DNA of 64,000 nt, taken from positions 5,768 to 69,767 of the forward strand of contig CAYXVE010000021.1 of the NCBI GenBank assembly GCA_964468435.1, written 5' to 3'. Position numbers and translations under genes: made by a program. This DNA comes from JBCCTX01 sp964468435. GTDB taxonomy: Bacteria > Bacteroidota > Bacteroidia > J057. The notes beneath the pieces were generated by a model that worked only from the letters and a program-made list of their open reading frames with translations, did not search any database and was not told the DNA's origin. Within the stretch, counting starts at the first letter, position 1; each line of letters begins with the position of its first letter. Below, piece after piece: positions 56,170 to 64,000 of the stretch.

Positions 56170-56808
56170 ATGAACATACGCTTAGTACTAATCTTTTTTG
56201 TCTCTTTTATTTTACATGTTTTTTTGGCGAAAGCCGATTCTCCGCTTACGAGTACCCCTTTTTCTGATGCCTATATGAACCTAAAAATGGTGAGTCTGGC
56301 AGCAGCAAGTGATCATGCACTCAACGAAGAGCTTGCAGCATATCTTTATGATGGTGAAGTACCCATCGTTCATCGCCTGGCAGCGATCAATGCACTGGGA
56401 TGGGAAATGGATGAGACTCAAAATTTTCAGTTTTTCCTTGACTTCCTCATCCAACACAATCCCAACATTACCGAAAACAACTTTCAGTCGACCTGTTCAG
56501 CCGAACAACTGATTTGTCTGGCTTATCTAAAAGCTATGGACGATTATTTTAACGTAGCCTATGCACTTGAAATCGCCAATTCTGCATTAGTGAAAGATGT
56601 AGGCACCTATAGTATCCATTTGATTCATGGGCTAATACAGGCCCAATTTTCCATGGATAGCAACTGGTGTGCAGTGTATCAGGCTACAGATCAGGTGCGC
56701 AAGGATGAATCACTGGAAGTAGATATGAATGAGGAAGCGCGCAAGATTATCTTTGAATATATGGATTTGTACAAGGGAGATTGTCCCAGGGAAGATCACG
56801 AAAAGTAG
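56170..56808 (+). CDS. Exported helical protein of unknown function
   Basis: The 212-residue frame starts with a signal peptide (VLIFFVSFILHVFLAKA) after MNIRL. The mature part is helical, with two Cys in FQSTCSAEQLICLAYL (about 113 and 121) and further Cys in SNWCAVYQ and GDCPRED. I do not recognise a family. The helical repeats with VHRLAAINALGWEMDE and a similar block further on could be HEAT-like. It stands alone with 180 bases upstream. Confidence 0.7.
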   Translation: MNIRLVLIFFVSFILHVFLAKADSPLTSTPFSDAYMNLKMVSLAAASDHALNEELAAYLYDGEVPIVHRLAAINALGWEMDETQNFQFFLDFLIQHNPNITENNFQSTCSAEQLICLAYLKAMDDYFNVAYALEIANSALVKDVGTYSIHLIHGLIQAQFSMDSNWCAVYQATDQVRKDESLEVDMNEEARKIIFEYMDLYKGDCPREDHEK

Positions 56809-56936
56809 GACTAAAATCCTGCCATGGTTAATAATCATGATTTAAAAACTAATTCCCTTTCCGTTGAAAAGATTTCTTGCGGTTCTTGTTAGTGTTTCAC
56901 GTTATTTTTCCCTTTTACTTGTTCAACTGCTAACCT

Positions 56937-57806
56937 ATGCGCCAAAACATTGATTTTCAAGCGATCACTAAAACAATCTCCATCAACTCTATGGATTTCT
57001 CCCTCTACGACCATGGTGAAGGTCCTGTCGTTTTGCTTTTGCATGGATTTCCCGACTCGAAGTACCTTTGGAGAAATCAGATTCCTGTATTGGTAGAGGC
57101 TGGATACCGGATCATCGCTCCGGACTTGAGGGGCTTCGGCGATGCGCCTAAACCTGAGGAGGTTGAAGCTTATGAATTCCCAAATATTTTAGGTGACATT
57201 ACAGGAATATTGGATGTGTTAGAGATTGAGCAGATACATGCGGTAGGTCATGACTGGGGTGCAACTGCCGCCTGGCTGTTTGCCGGAAACTATCCAGAAC
57301 GTACGATTAGTGTGACGGGAATGACTGTGGGAGCTCCGGGCGGAAAGGGGCGACGGGTATTAGCACAGTTGGAAAAGATGTGGTATGTTTTTTTCTTCCA
57401 ACAAGAAGGAGTTGCGGAAGAATGGCTGAGAAGAGATGACTGGCAGGGGCTAAGTGCATGGACCCGCAGGCAAGGAGATTTTGAGCAGTATAAAATACAA
57501 TTGGATAAACCCGGTGCTTTAAGTGCCGGATTGAACTGGTATAGGGCTAATTTTAAGCCCTCATCACTTAATAAAAAATCTAATCCTCCCCGGATCAAAG
57601 TTCCTGCAATGGGTATTTCTGCAGATGGCGATGCTTATCTACTAGAACAGCATGTGAAAGGCTCTGACCACATGATGGATCATACATGGGAATATCATCT
57701 CGTGAACAATAGCTCTCACTGGGTCATGCTGGACCAGCCGGATGAGATCAATCGTTTGCTGATCGGATTTCTGGATAGGCACTTAGATAAAACCGTAGTA
57801 AGATGA
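56937..57806 (+). CDS. Alpha/beta hydrolase, epoxide-hydrolase type
   Basis: This 289-residue enzyme has the oxyanion-hole motif LLHGFPDS, RGFGDA, and the nucleophile Asp in AVGHDWGATAAWLF (about residue 107). The catalytic His is in NNSSHWVMLDQP near 268. GHDWGA is typical of soluble epoxide hydrolases and haloacetate or haloalkane dehalogenases, which use an Asp nucleophile. The stop overlaps the next gene by 4 bases (ATGA). Confidence 0.9.
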   Translation: MRQNIDFQAITKTISINSMDFSLYDHGEGPVVLLLHGFPDSKYLWRNQIPVLVEAGYRIIAPDLRGFGDAPKPEEVEAYEFPNILGDITGILDVLEIEQIHAVGHDWGATAAWLFAGNYPERTISVTGMTVGAPGGKGRRVLAQLEKMWYVFFFQQEGVAEEWLRRDDWQGLSAWTRRQGDFEQYKIQLDKPGALSAGLNWYRANFKPSSLNKKSNPPRIKVPAMGISADGDAYLLEQHVKGSDHMMDHTWEYHLVNNSSHWVMLDQPDEINRLLIGFLDRHLDKTVVR

Positions 57807-58330
57807 AAACGGAGATCCTGATCATCACAGGAGCGTGCGGGGTAGGTAAAACGACCACTTCTCGTACGTGGGCCACAGCAAAGAAAGGAGCGGTAGTCGA
57901 ATGCGATTACCTGACAGAGTGGATCTATGATCCGGATTTTCCCCGCTTCTCTAAAGCGGATGAACGCTTTGTAGCACAGCTTTCTGTGAAAATTGCAAAG
58001 GAATATGTTGATTGGGGTATGTCTGTGGTAATCGAAAATGTGTGGACTCCCCTGGGTATAGATATTATTAGACAAGCATGCGAGGCCTGGGATGAACATA
58101 TCACTTTGAAATTCATATGGCTAAGATGCGAGAGAAAAGAAAACCATCGCCGGGATGAATTACGCAGTCCTGAAAACCAGATGAAGGAGCGCGTAGATAT
58201 AGTCAATGATGAACTGCAGGGGTATGAGTGGCCGGAATATCTTCACAGGGTGGATACGACCAGTATATCTGTGATCGAGGTACTATCGATTATTAATACA
58301 TTAGCTCCAATCACAGGTAGCTATCCTTAA
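57803..58330 (+). CDS. P-loop NTPase/kinase-like protein
   Basis: This 175-residue protein has a Walker A motif GACGVGKTTTSRTW at residues 9-22, and an acidic strand-end in VVECDYLTEWIYDPDF. RCERKENHRRDELR looks like a lid with many Arg, as in small-molecule kinases. It resembles the shikimate/gluconate-kinase-like AAA group. The substrate is unknown. It is translationally coupled to the hydrolase upstream. Confidence 0.8.
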   Translation: MKTEILIITGACGVGKTTTSRTWATAKKGAVVECDYLTEWIYDPDFPRFSKADERFVAQLSVKIAKEYVDWGMSVVIENVWTPLGIDIIRQACEAWDEHITLKFIWLRCERKENHRRDELRSPENQMKERVDIVNDELQGYEWPEYLHRVDTTSISVIEVLSIINTLAPITGSYP

Positions 58331-58866
58331 GGAATTGTATTAGTACCGTAAAAACCCATAGAATGATTTAGCTTTAAATTTGATCTTTATTCTTTACTTC
58401 CTGTATCTCAAAACTAGTTATTGATCCTAAATATGACTACTTCATATGATCTTCTTCGCATTTCAATAGCTACCATATGAAAACAGATTCCAGGGATAAG
58501 ATAAATACCGCAACCTTTACTTTTGAAGATTTCCACTTTGCCTGGAACCTGTGGGTATGAAGACTTGATACTTACCAGACAAATTTGAGGTAAGTTCGCG
58601 TGAGATCATGTATTAATGTGCTTTCTAATTGCATTTTTGTCAGGTATCTATTGTGGAATTGTAATCTAGATACATATCTATAAGAGAATAGCCTATTGCT
58701 GTATATCCATCTCATGGATATTTCATATAAGTTATGGATAAAAAAAGTATTTACACCATAATGAGTAATAATCTTGATTAAGGGAGTGCATGCCTAAAAG
58801 TTTTTCTGTTATTTATTCAAAATGAGTAACTTAAAATATTTCAACGTCTTATAAACGCATTACTCT
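58331..58866. other. Gene-free stretch, 536 bases
   Basis: No gene is supported. A 26-codon frame from 58477 (MKTDSRDKINTATFTF and so on) shows no family. A hairpin ATATCCA at 58703-58709 with TGGATAT at 58715-58721 is the only structure of note. The stretch is A/T-rich, and its length suggests a former gene that I cannot name. Confidence 0.5.
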
Positions 58867-59778
58867 ATGCCTACAATCCAGATCGCCGCTGCACAACTTG
58901 CCCCGGTATTTCTCAACAAACAAAAGACCACAGATAAAGCCTGTGAAACTATCCATGAAGCCGCCCAAAACGGAGCAAAGCTCATCGTTTTTCCGGAAGC
59001 CTTTATTCCAGGATATCCCGATTGGGTATGGGTAATTCCCAATAGCCATGGAGCCGAACTCACTCCCCTCTATGTAGAGCTAGTGGAAAATGCCGTTTCG
59101 GTTCCAGATCATACTACTGACCAGCTATGTAAAGCAGCTGCAGATAACCAGATCTATGTAGTTATGGGGATGAATGAGCGAAACTCTGAAGCTAGCAATG
59201 GGAGTCTCTATAACAGCATGCTGTTGATCAATGATAAAGGTGAAATCATTGGCAAACACCGGAAACTTATCCCCACCAGCGCTGAACGCCTGGTATGGGG
59301 GCAGGGAGAAGGAAATACTCTTAGGAGTTATGATACGGATTTTGGAAAACTTGGAGGTCTGATTTGCTGGGAAAACTACATGCCTCTGGCTCGAAACGCT
59401 ATCTACGAAGCAGGTACGCAGATCTATGTGGCTCCCACATGGGACAAAAGCCCCAACTGGCAACTCAGCATGCAGCATATTGCCCGGGAAGGAGGGGTAT
59501 ATCTGGTGAGCGTATGCATGGCACTGAAAATGCAGGATATTCCAGATCGATTTGCCTTCAAACAATGTTATCCCGAAGGCCGGGAATGGGTAAATACAGG
59601 AAATAGCTGCATCATCGCTCCTCATGGAAAGATCATCGCAGGACCGTTAGAAGCTCAGGAAGGAATCCTGTATGCAGAAATCGATTTGAGGGAAAACATC
59701 GCTGCCAAGCGCATGTTTGATGTAGTGGGACATTATGCCAGACGCGATGTGTTTAAATTTGACGTTTTACTGCATTAA
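58867..59778 (+). CDS. Nitrilase (carbon-nitrogen hydrolase)
   Basis: This 303-residue enzyme has the catalytic Glu-Lys-Cys: Glu in VFPEAFIPGYPDW (about residue 42), Lys in GKHRKLIPTSAE (near 132), and Cys in GGLICWENYMPLAR (near 166). The WENYMPL after Cys is usual for true nitrilases, which turn nitriles into acids plus ammonia. NTGNSCIIAP and AEIDLREN complete the fold. The regulator-like gene follows in the same direction 95 bases later. Confidence 0.93.
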   Translation: MPTIQIAAAQLAPVFLNKQKTTDKACETIHEAAQNGAKLIVFPEAFIPGYPDWVWVIPNSHGAELTPLYVELVENAVSVPDHTTDQLCKAAADNQIYVVMGMNERNSEASNGSLYNSMLLINDKGEIIGKHRKLIPTSAERLVWGQGEGNTLRSYDTDFGKLGGLICWENYMPLARNAIYEAGTQIYVAPTWDKSPNWQLSMQHIAREGGVYLVSVCMALKMQDIPDRFAFKQCYPEGREWVNTGNSCIIAPHGKIIAGPLEAQEGILYAEIDLRENIAAKRMFDVVGHYARRDVFKFDVLLH

Positions 59779-59816
59779 TAATGATTGAAAAAAATATCGT
59801 TGGTAAATTGGGTTGA

Positions 59817-59874
59817 AGCGTGTAAACAAAACGTGAATTCAAAGTGATATGTATATAGAAAAGACTGTGAAAAA
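59817..59874 (+). repeat. Leader repeat, copy 1 (ends at the SARP-like start codon)
   Basis: This run, including AAACAAAACGTGAATTCAAA and ATATAGAAAAGACTGTGAAA, recurs at 63309-63362 with about five differences. It ends on the first base of the ATG at 59874, so the repeat is the whole immediate leader of that gene. Confidence 0.85.
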
Positions 59875-62147
59875 TGCCTGACCAGAAGTTACTTATTCGT
59901 ACAAATGGGAATATAGAAGTAAGTAAGGGAGAAGAAGCATTGAATTTCCGGACACGCAAAGCCATGGGATTATTGATATACCTGTGTGTAGAGGAAATCT
60001 TTCAACCGGGAATCAAGCAACCCAGATCCAAACTGGCAGAATTGCTTTGGCCAGGAATTACCGTCAAATCTGCTCTGGAAAATTTGCGTCAGGCAATTTA
60101 TCAGATCAAGCAGTCCATACCACAGACAGACAGTGAAGAATCCATAATCCTTACCAATCGCCAATATGTATGGATCAACCCCAGGGTATCCTACTTCTTG
60201 GATATCGAACCGTTTCTGCAGGACGACCCAATCCTCCCACCACAGGCATTTGAATATCCGGGAGAGTTCTTGGAACATTTTTTCCTTTCTCAGACTCCCG
60301 AATTTGATGACTGGATCACTCAGAAACGGATACAACTCAAGGAAATAGTTAGTAAATCCTTGCAAGATCAGATGACAAAGGCAAAAGAAGCACAACAATG
60401 GGATCTTGGGCTTAGCTTAGCTCGCCATGCGGTGAATTGGTCTCCGGAAAGTGAATACACACACAGAGCGCTAGCATATTTTCTTGCCAAGGCAGGCAAG
60501 CGTTTAGAAGCAATCTCTACCTTAAGAGAGTTTGAACAAAGGATTTCTGCTTCTTACGATATAGGACTTTCTCCAGATTCCCTACGATTGATGGAAGAAT
60601 TACAGGCTACCCCTTCGCTTGAACATAAGCCAGACCAAATTCAACAAAAGAAGCGGATTCTTTGGTTCGTTGGTATCGCAGTAGGAGTAATGATCTTGCT
60701 GATAGGAGGATACATGTTCAGATTAACTACTTTGAGCCTAGAAACGATCTCATCACAACAGAATACGTCCTCATCCCAATTGTTGGCCGTACTTCCCTTT
60801 GAAAATATGTACCACGACGATCAGCAGGATTATCTGGCAGAAGCGATAACAGATGAGTTGATCACTGCCCTTAGTCGCTATGGTGACTGGCAGGTGATCT
60901 CGCGAACCTCTGTGATGCAGTATCAGGATACCGAGAAGTCTCTCATTGATATCGCCGAAGAGCTTAATGTAACGCATATTATTGAAGGGAGTGTTAGAAA
61001 AAGTCAGGATCGAATCCGGCTCAATGTCAAACTCATCGACGCTTCAAAGGATATTCAAATTTGGGCCGATAGTTATGAAAGAGAAATTGAAGATATGCTC
61101 GATTTGCAGGCAGAACTATGTAGCGATATCGCATTTAGCGTTTCTAATATGGAACCCCGAAAGCAGAAAGAGACTTATCCATCCATTAATCCTAAAGTCT
61201 ATGAATACTACCTAAAAGGAAGAATCTTGTTTTTTAAAAAAACTCCAGAAGCTGTGGATTCATCATTGTACTACTTTGAAAAAGCCCTTGAACTGGATCC
61301 AGGGTACCAGGATGCGCATCTCCAGGTAGCAATTGCCGTCGTTACATTGTGCAGCTGGTGGGGAGAAGGTCTTAGGCATATCGAAAAAGAATGGCCAAAT
61401 ATGGATTTTCATCTAAAACAAATAGAGGATAATCCCATATATCATGGCGAAATATATAGAGTTAGGGGATGGGCCCATCTGTGGAGCTTGGATCTTCCAA
61501 ACGCGATTGACCAGCTGGAAAAAGCTGTTGAGTTTGATCCCAAGACAGAATTTGCGCTTTCCGGACTTGCGCTGGCCTATGTATATGTGAGAAGGTTTGA
61601 AGATGCATTAAGGGTGATCCGGAAAGCTCAGGCACTCAACCCGTCAAATGCTCATAATTATATCGCTGAGGGTGAGGCTCACTGCTTGCTGGGAAATTAT
61701 GATAAAGCTATTAATGCATTCAATACTGCCCTTCAGTACGACTCTAATTATAAGGTCGCTGCTATCCGTAAAGCTTGGACCTACATGGTCCATCAGAAAT
61801 ATCAGCCTGCTTTGCAGATACTTGACTCACTGCATCAGGAGCAAAATCCTATATTTTTTGTGGATGGACACTACACTGCCGCACTCATCTTGAATCAACA
61901 AACTGACAGGGCAAAGGAACTGATTCATGAGATGATAAACCTTACAGAACAGGGCGAAATGGGCTACAGTTATTACATTACTCTGGCGTATGTTTTGCTG
62001 GAAGAAAAGGACTTGGCATTTCAATGGCTGAAAGAGATGTTTATCCGGAAAGATCCCGATGGAAACTGGGTCTTTGCAGATCCATTGATGGACCCGCTAA
62101 AGGCTGATCCCCGATATCAGGAATTAATTTCAATCTATCTTCCCTAG
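59874..62147 (+). CDS. Membrane-anchored SARP/BTAD-type regulator with TPRs
   Basis: The 757-residue protein begins with a winged-helix and BTAD part of the SARP kind (LAELLWPGITVKSALENLRQ at about 51-70, BTAD helices to about 235). One membrane span follows (ILWFVGIAVGVMILLIGGYM, about 261-280). Next comes a TolB-like region with LAVLPFENMYHDDQQDYLAE, ITDELITALSRYGDWQVISR and NVTHIIEGSVRKSQDRIRL (300-420), then TPR repeats to the end. DNA-binding cytosolic head and external TPR tail recall ToxR/CadC-type one-component regulators. The nitrilase just upstream may be a target, which is only a guess. Confidence 0.85.
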   Translation: MPDQKLLIRTNGNIEVSKGEEALNFRTRKAMGLLIYLCVEEIFQPGIKQPRSKLAELLWPGITVKSALENLRQAIYQIKQSIPQTDSEESIILTNRQYVWINPRVSYFLDIEPFLQDDPILPPQAFEYPGEFLEHFFLSQTPEFDDWITQKRIQLKEIVSKSLQDQMTKAKEAQQWDLGLSLARHAVNWSPESEYTHRALAYFLAKAGKRLEAISTLREFEQRISASYDIGLSPDSLRLMEELQATPSLEHKPDQIQQKKRILWFVGIAVGVMILLIGGYMFRLTTLSLETISSQQNTSSSQLLAVLPFENMYHDDQQDYLAEAITDELITALSRYGDWQVISRTSVMQYQDTEKSLIDIAEELNVTHIIEGSVRKSQDRIRLNVKLIDASKDIQIWADSYEREIEDMLDLQAELCSDIAFSVSNMEPRKQKETYPSINPKVYEYYLKGRILFFKKTPEAVDSSLYYFEKALELDPGYQDAHLQVAIAVVTLCSWWGEGLRHIEKEWPNMDFHLKQIEDNPIYHGEIYRVRGWAHLWSLDLPNAIDQLEKAVEFDPKTEFALSGLALAYVYVRRFEDALRVIRKAQALNPSNAHNYIAEGEAHCLLGNYDKAINAFNTALQYDSNYKVAAIRKAWTYMVHQKYQPALQILDSLHQEQNPIFFVDGHYTAALILNQQTDRAKELIHEMINLTEQGEMGYSYYITLAYVLLEEKDLAFQWLKEMFIRKDPDGNWVFADPLMDPLKADPRYQELISIYLP

Positions 62148-62310
62148 CTCTAAGGTGCGTTGTTACAGAATACTTTTTAAAAAATATATGGATTCCTGTC
62201 TGCCAATAAGAAGTTTTCTCATCAATCAATAGTAACTATCCGATTATCTCCTGAAAATAAGGTCACAGTTTATGGGTTTGTAAAAATTGGAGCCTCGTGT
62301 TTACGATCAT

Positions 62311-62355
62311 TTAAAAAGCATAAGAGGAAGTCGATCTTTGAGACTTCCTCTTATG
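62311..62355 (-). terminator. Terminator of the EthD-like gene
   Basis: On the minus strand, CATAAGAGGAAGTC at 62355-62342 pairs perfectly with its complement at 62332-62319 round a 9-base loop, and CTTTTTAAA follows. It is 15 bases after the stop codon at 62370. The hairpin can also act from the other side. Confidence 0.8.
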
Positions 62356-62369
62356 AAATAATAGGGCGC

Positions 62370-63170
62370 TTAATTTGACACCACAAAATGCTTTCGATAT
62401 GTAGGAGGGGTTATCACTACATATTCCATCACTTCCGTTCCTATCGAGCTGGCAAACGTTTGTTCACGGATTTTTTTCATAACAGAACTACCATAGGCAA
62501 TCTCTAAAGCCTTATTTGCTGCCTTTTTGCTGTCAAACCATATATGTACCATCAGGTGAAATGGAAGCTCAACATCATCGGTTTGAGAGGAATTGTAGGA
62601 ATAACCCTTGATACCAGGAAGGCCGATCACACGCGGGATGTAGTTTTTCATGAGTATCAACTGCTGCTCTTCAAAGTCCAGGTCGGGATTCATCTTGGTC
62701 AGGTAGGTAGCTTTATATCCGCCCTTCCAGGCAGGCTTATCTGGATATAACATCAATACTTCATCGGTAACTACCATAGGAGGAAACTCTGCAAAAAGCT
62801 TATTTGCATCTTCTAGCGCGGGTTTTGCTTCTTCTGATTCCATGGCAGCCTGATAAGCAGCTTCATCCTCAAACCACAGTTCCGCCACAGCATCATAAGG
62901 AGGTTCTTCATTTTCCCCACCATATAATTCGGATTTGGCAAAACTCACAATATACCCTTTCAGACCCGGCATTCTGGCTGCCAGCGGGATGTGCGTTTCC
63001 ACCATGTAATCGATAAACTCCTGCTGGCTCATGCCATCTTTTTTCGTATCAAAGAAGGTTACTTTGTAGTATTGCTTGTCATAAGACTGAGCCTGTATAC
63101 TTGCTTGAAACAACAGCAACGTAACACTGAGCAATGCGAATGGCTTAATAATTAAAATGAGATTTTTCAT
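62370..63170 (-). CDS. Exported protein with two EthD-like domains
   Basis: This 266-residue protein starts at the ATG at 63170 with the signal MKNLILIIKPFALLSVTLLL; the frame is open to 63218. Two dimeric alpha/beta-barrel halves are seen. The first (about 35-125) has MSQQEFIDYMVETHIPLAA and MPGLKGYIVSF. The second (about 145-245) has a related LPGIKGYSYNSS and FHLMVHIWFDSKKAANKALE. The EthD fold is usually cytoplasmic, so export is unusual. The substrate is unknown. It lies convergent to the SARP-like gene. Confidence 0.75.
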   Translation of the reverse strand: MKNLILIIKPFALLSVTLLLFQASIQAQSYDKQYYKVTFFDTKKDGMSQQEFIDYMVETHIPLAARMPGLKGYIVSFAKSELYGGENEEPPYDAVAELWFEDEAAYQAAMESEEAKPALEDANKLFAEFPPMVVTDEVLMLYPDKPAWKGGYKATYLTKMNPDLDFEEQQLILMKNYIPRVIGLPGIKGYSYNSSQTDDVELPFHLMVHIWFDSKKAANKALEIAYGSSVMKKIREQTFASSIGTEVMEYVVITPPTYRKHFVVSN

Positions 63171-63308
63171 GATTTTTAAAATTAGGTTTATTAAATATTC
63201 AATTTTAATATATGACACTTTCGTAACAAGAACTGGAATATCTACACTTCAGCGATTAGCATTTTTCAACTGGTATAGGAAAGTGATCTATTGTAAATTA
63301 AATTTCAG

Positions 63309-63362
63309 AGCGTAAACAAAACGTGAATTCAAAGCGATATATATAGAAAAGACTGTGAAAAA
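63309..63362 (+). repeat. Leader repeat, copy 2 (upstream of the VOC remnant)
   Basis: This matches 59817-59874 over about 54 bases, with two short deletions and three substitutions. The bases that form the ATG in copy 1 read CA instead of TG here, so the start is lost. The VOC remnant begins about 30 bases further on. Confidence 0.85.
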
Positions 63363-63392
63363 CATCTGTTCAGTTTACTTCTCCCTAAGTAG

Positions 63393-63757
63393 CCGACCGA
63401 CTTAGGTATTATTGCTGGCATCAGTCTGGAGACTATTCATATTCTTTCTACTGCAAAGATTTGGAATATTCTTGGGTTTGATGGTAATGACACTAGTGGA
63501 GATCAGAGCTGGATGACTCTGACTAGTAAAGATGGTTTGCATATAAGTTTGATGAGGCCCCAAACATGTCCACATTTATTTCAATCCCTCCCTTACCTAA
63601 TTCAATGGAAAGGAAAACATGAAGATCATAAACCAGATCCGTAAACTCAGGATTCCCATTACCGAAGAGATCACTTGCTTCTAACGACGAAGGCATCTTA
63701 AACAACATCATCACCCGCGATCCGGGAGGATACGGGTTTTTCATATTCAATGATTGA
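63393..63757 (+). pseudogene. Decayed VOC/glyoxalase-family gene
   Basis: Three frames together read like a VOC protein of about 120 residues. Frame one (63393-63590): GIIAGISLETIHILSTAK, IWNILGFDGND, QSWMTLTSKDGLHISLM. Then a frame change of two bases near 63577: IYFNPSLT, a stop, FNGKENMKIINQIRKL, IPITEEITCF and a stop. Then from 63686: DEGILNNIITRDPGGYGFFI, ending FND and TGA at 63755-63757. ITRDPGGYGFFIF is the usual VOC C-terminus. There is no start codon, two frame breaks and two stops. The gene is dead unless the sequence is badly wrong. Confidence 0.7.
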
Positions 63758-64000
63758 TGGATTCTTGGACGAAAGACCATAGATTGCCGTCTTGGAAGGA
63801 CCCAAATCAGCTATGGATTGCATCCCGACAATCTAAAATTATCAGTACTAGCCATGTATGATTTCAGCGTTAAATTATTTACATAATTTCTTATTTATTC
63901 GAATATTGTCAAATAAATACTATTTCAAACAATCTGTTACAATCTGCGAAATCTGTAGCTTATTTATCAACCCATATTAATTCGAAAAATCGTCAAATAT
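63758..64000. other. Gene-free right end
   Basis: No gene or repeat is seen on either strand. The last 150 bases are strongly A/T-rich. Confidence 0.5.

Noticed and set aside
63523..63780. 85-residue minus-strand frame
   Set aside because: It lies antisense to the VOC remnant, which has recognisable family motifs; no similarity in the minus frame.
1..64000. tRNA, rRNA or insertion sequence genes
   Set aside because: None was found by eye in the intergenic stretches; no T-loop consensus and no transposase motif.

Overview
The window is chromosomal DNA of a member of the Bacteroidota. The support is a T9SS component (PorZ-like), a SusC/TonB-type barrel protein with a carboxypeptidase-like N-terminal domain, a DUF4175 protein, an S16 ribosomal protein with a long acidic tail, TAnnTTTG promoter elements, and the near absence of Shine-Dalgarno sequences. 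Saprospiria or Cytophagia is my guess for the class, but I cannot prove it. Two perfect parS-type palindromes beside mnmG suggest that the left end is near the replication origin. No tRNA, rRNA, CRISPR array or intact insertion sequence was seen.

Layout. Positions 1-6338 (minus strand) hold a tight housekeeping operon: DUF4175 coiled-coil membrane protein, HATPase, ybeY, a 41-residue membrane microprotein lying between the parS sites, and mnmG (cut by the window edge). Positions 6.5-11.4 kb hold exonuclease III, an MscS channel and a TonB-type outer-membrane barrel. Positions 11.6-25 kb are rich in secreted and envelope functions: tricorn-like protease, sialidase lipoprotein, DUF5916 barrel protein, M1 peptidase, aldehyde dehydrogenase and metallophosphoesterase. 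Positions 25.1-26.6 kb hold rpsP-rimM, with an assembly gap inside a 24-bp repeat of rpsP. RNase HII and a two-subunit molybdenum hydroxylase follow. Positions 31.2-34.7 kb hold a FIST sensor translationally coupled to a cytosolic hybrid histidine kinase.

Positions 34.8-48.6 kb are a mixed set: exported DUF2237, PsiE-like, GH5 glycosidase, vanadium haloperoxidase lipoprotein, GNAT, KefB-type antiporter, MiaE-like, DUF937, AroB, porin O/P, THUMP-like methyltransferase, a small lipoprotein, OsmC and ApaG. Positions 48.6-49.9 kb hold PspA and a shorter protein that looks like a free copy of PspA's C-terminal half. Positions 50.2-63 kb hold DUF1801, dsbD (interrupted at an A10 run), porZ, a TIGR04282 transferase, an epoxide-hydrolase-like protein with a P-loop NTPase, a nitrilase, a membrane-anchored SARP/TPR regulator and an exported EthD-like protein.

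The most notable property is gene decay outside the housekeeping blocks. Four broken genes can be read by eye: a PIN-domain fragment, a Uma2 endonuclease with two nonsense codons and two frame breaks, a serine hydrolase fused by deletion to the tail of an alpha/beta hydrolase, and a VOC/glyoxalase gene. The VOC remnant sits behind a second copy of the leader of the SARP-like gene. dsbD either belongs to this group or is rescued by slippage. The best candidates for new biology are the PspA pair, the membrane SARP/TPR regulator with its duplicated leader, the FIST-kinase pair, and the parS/microprotein segment.
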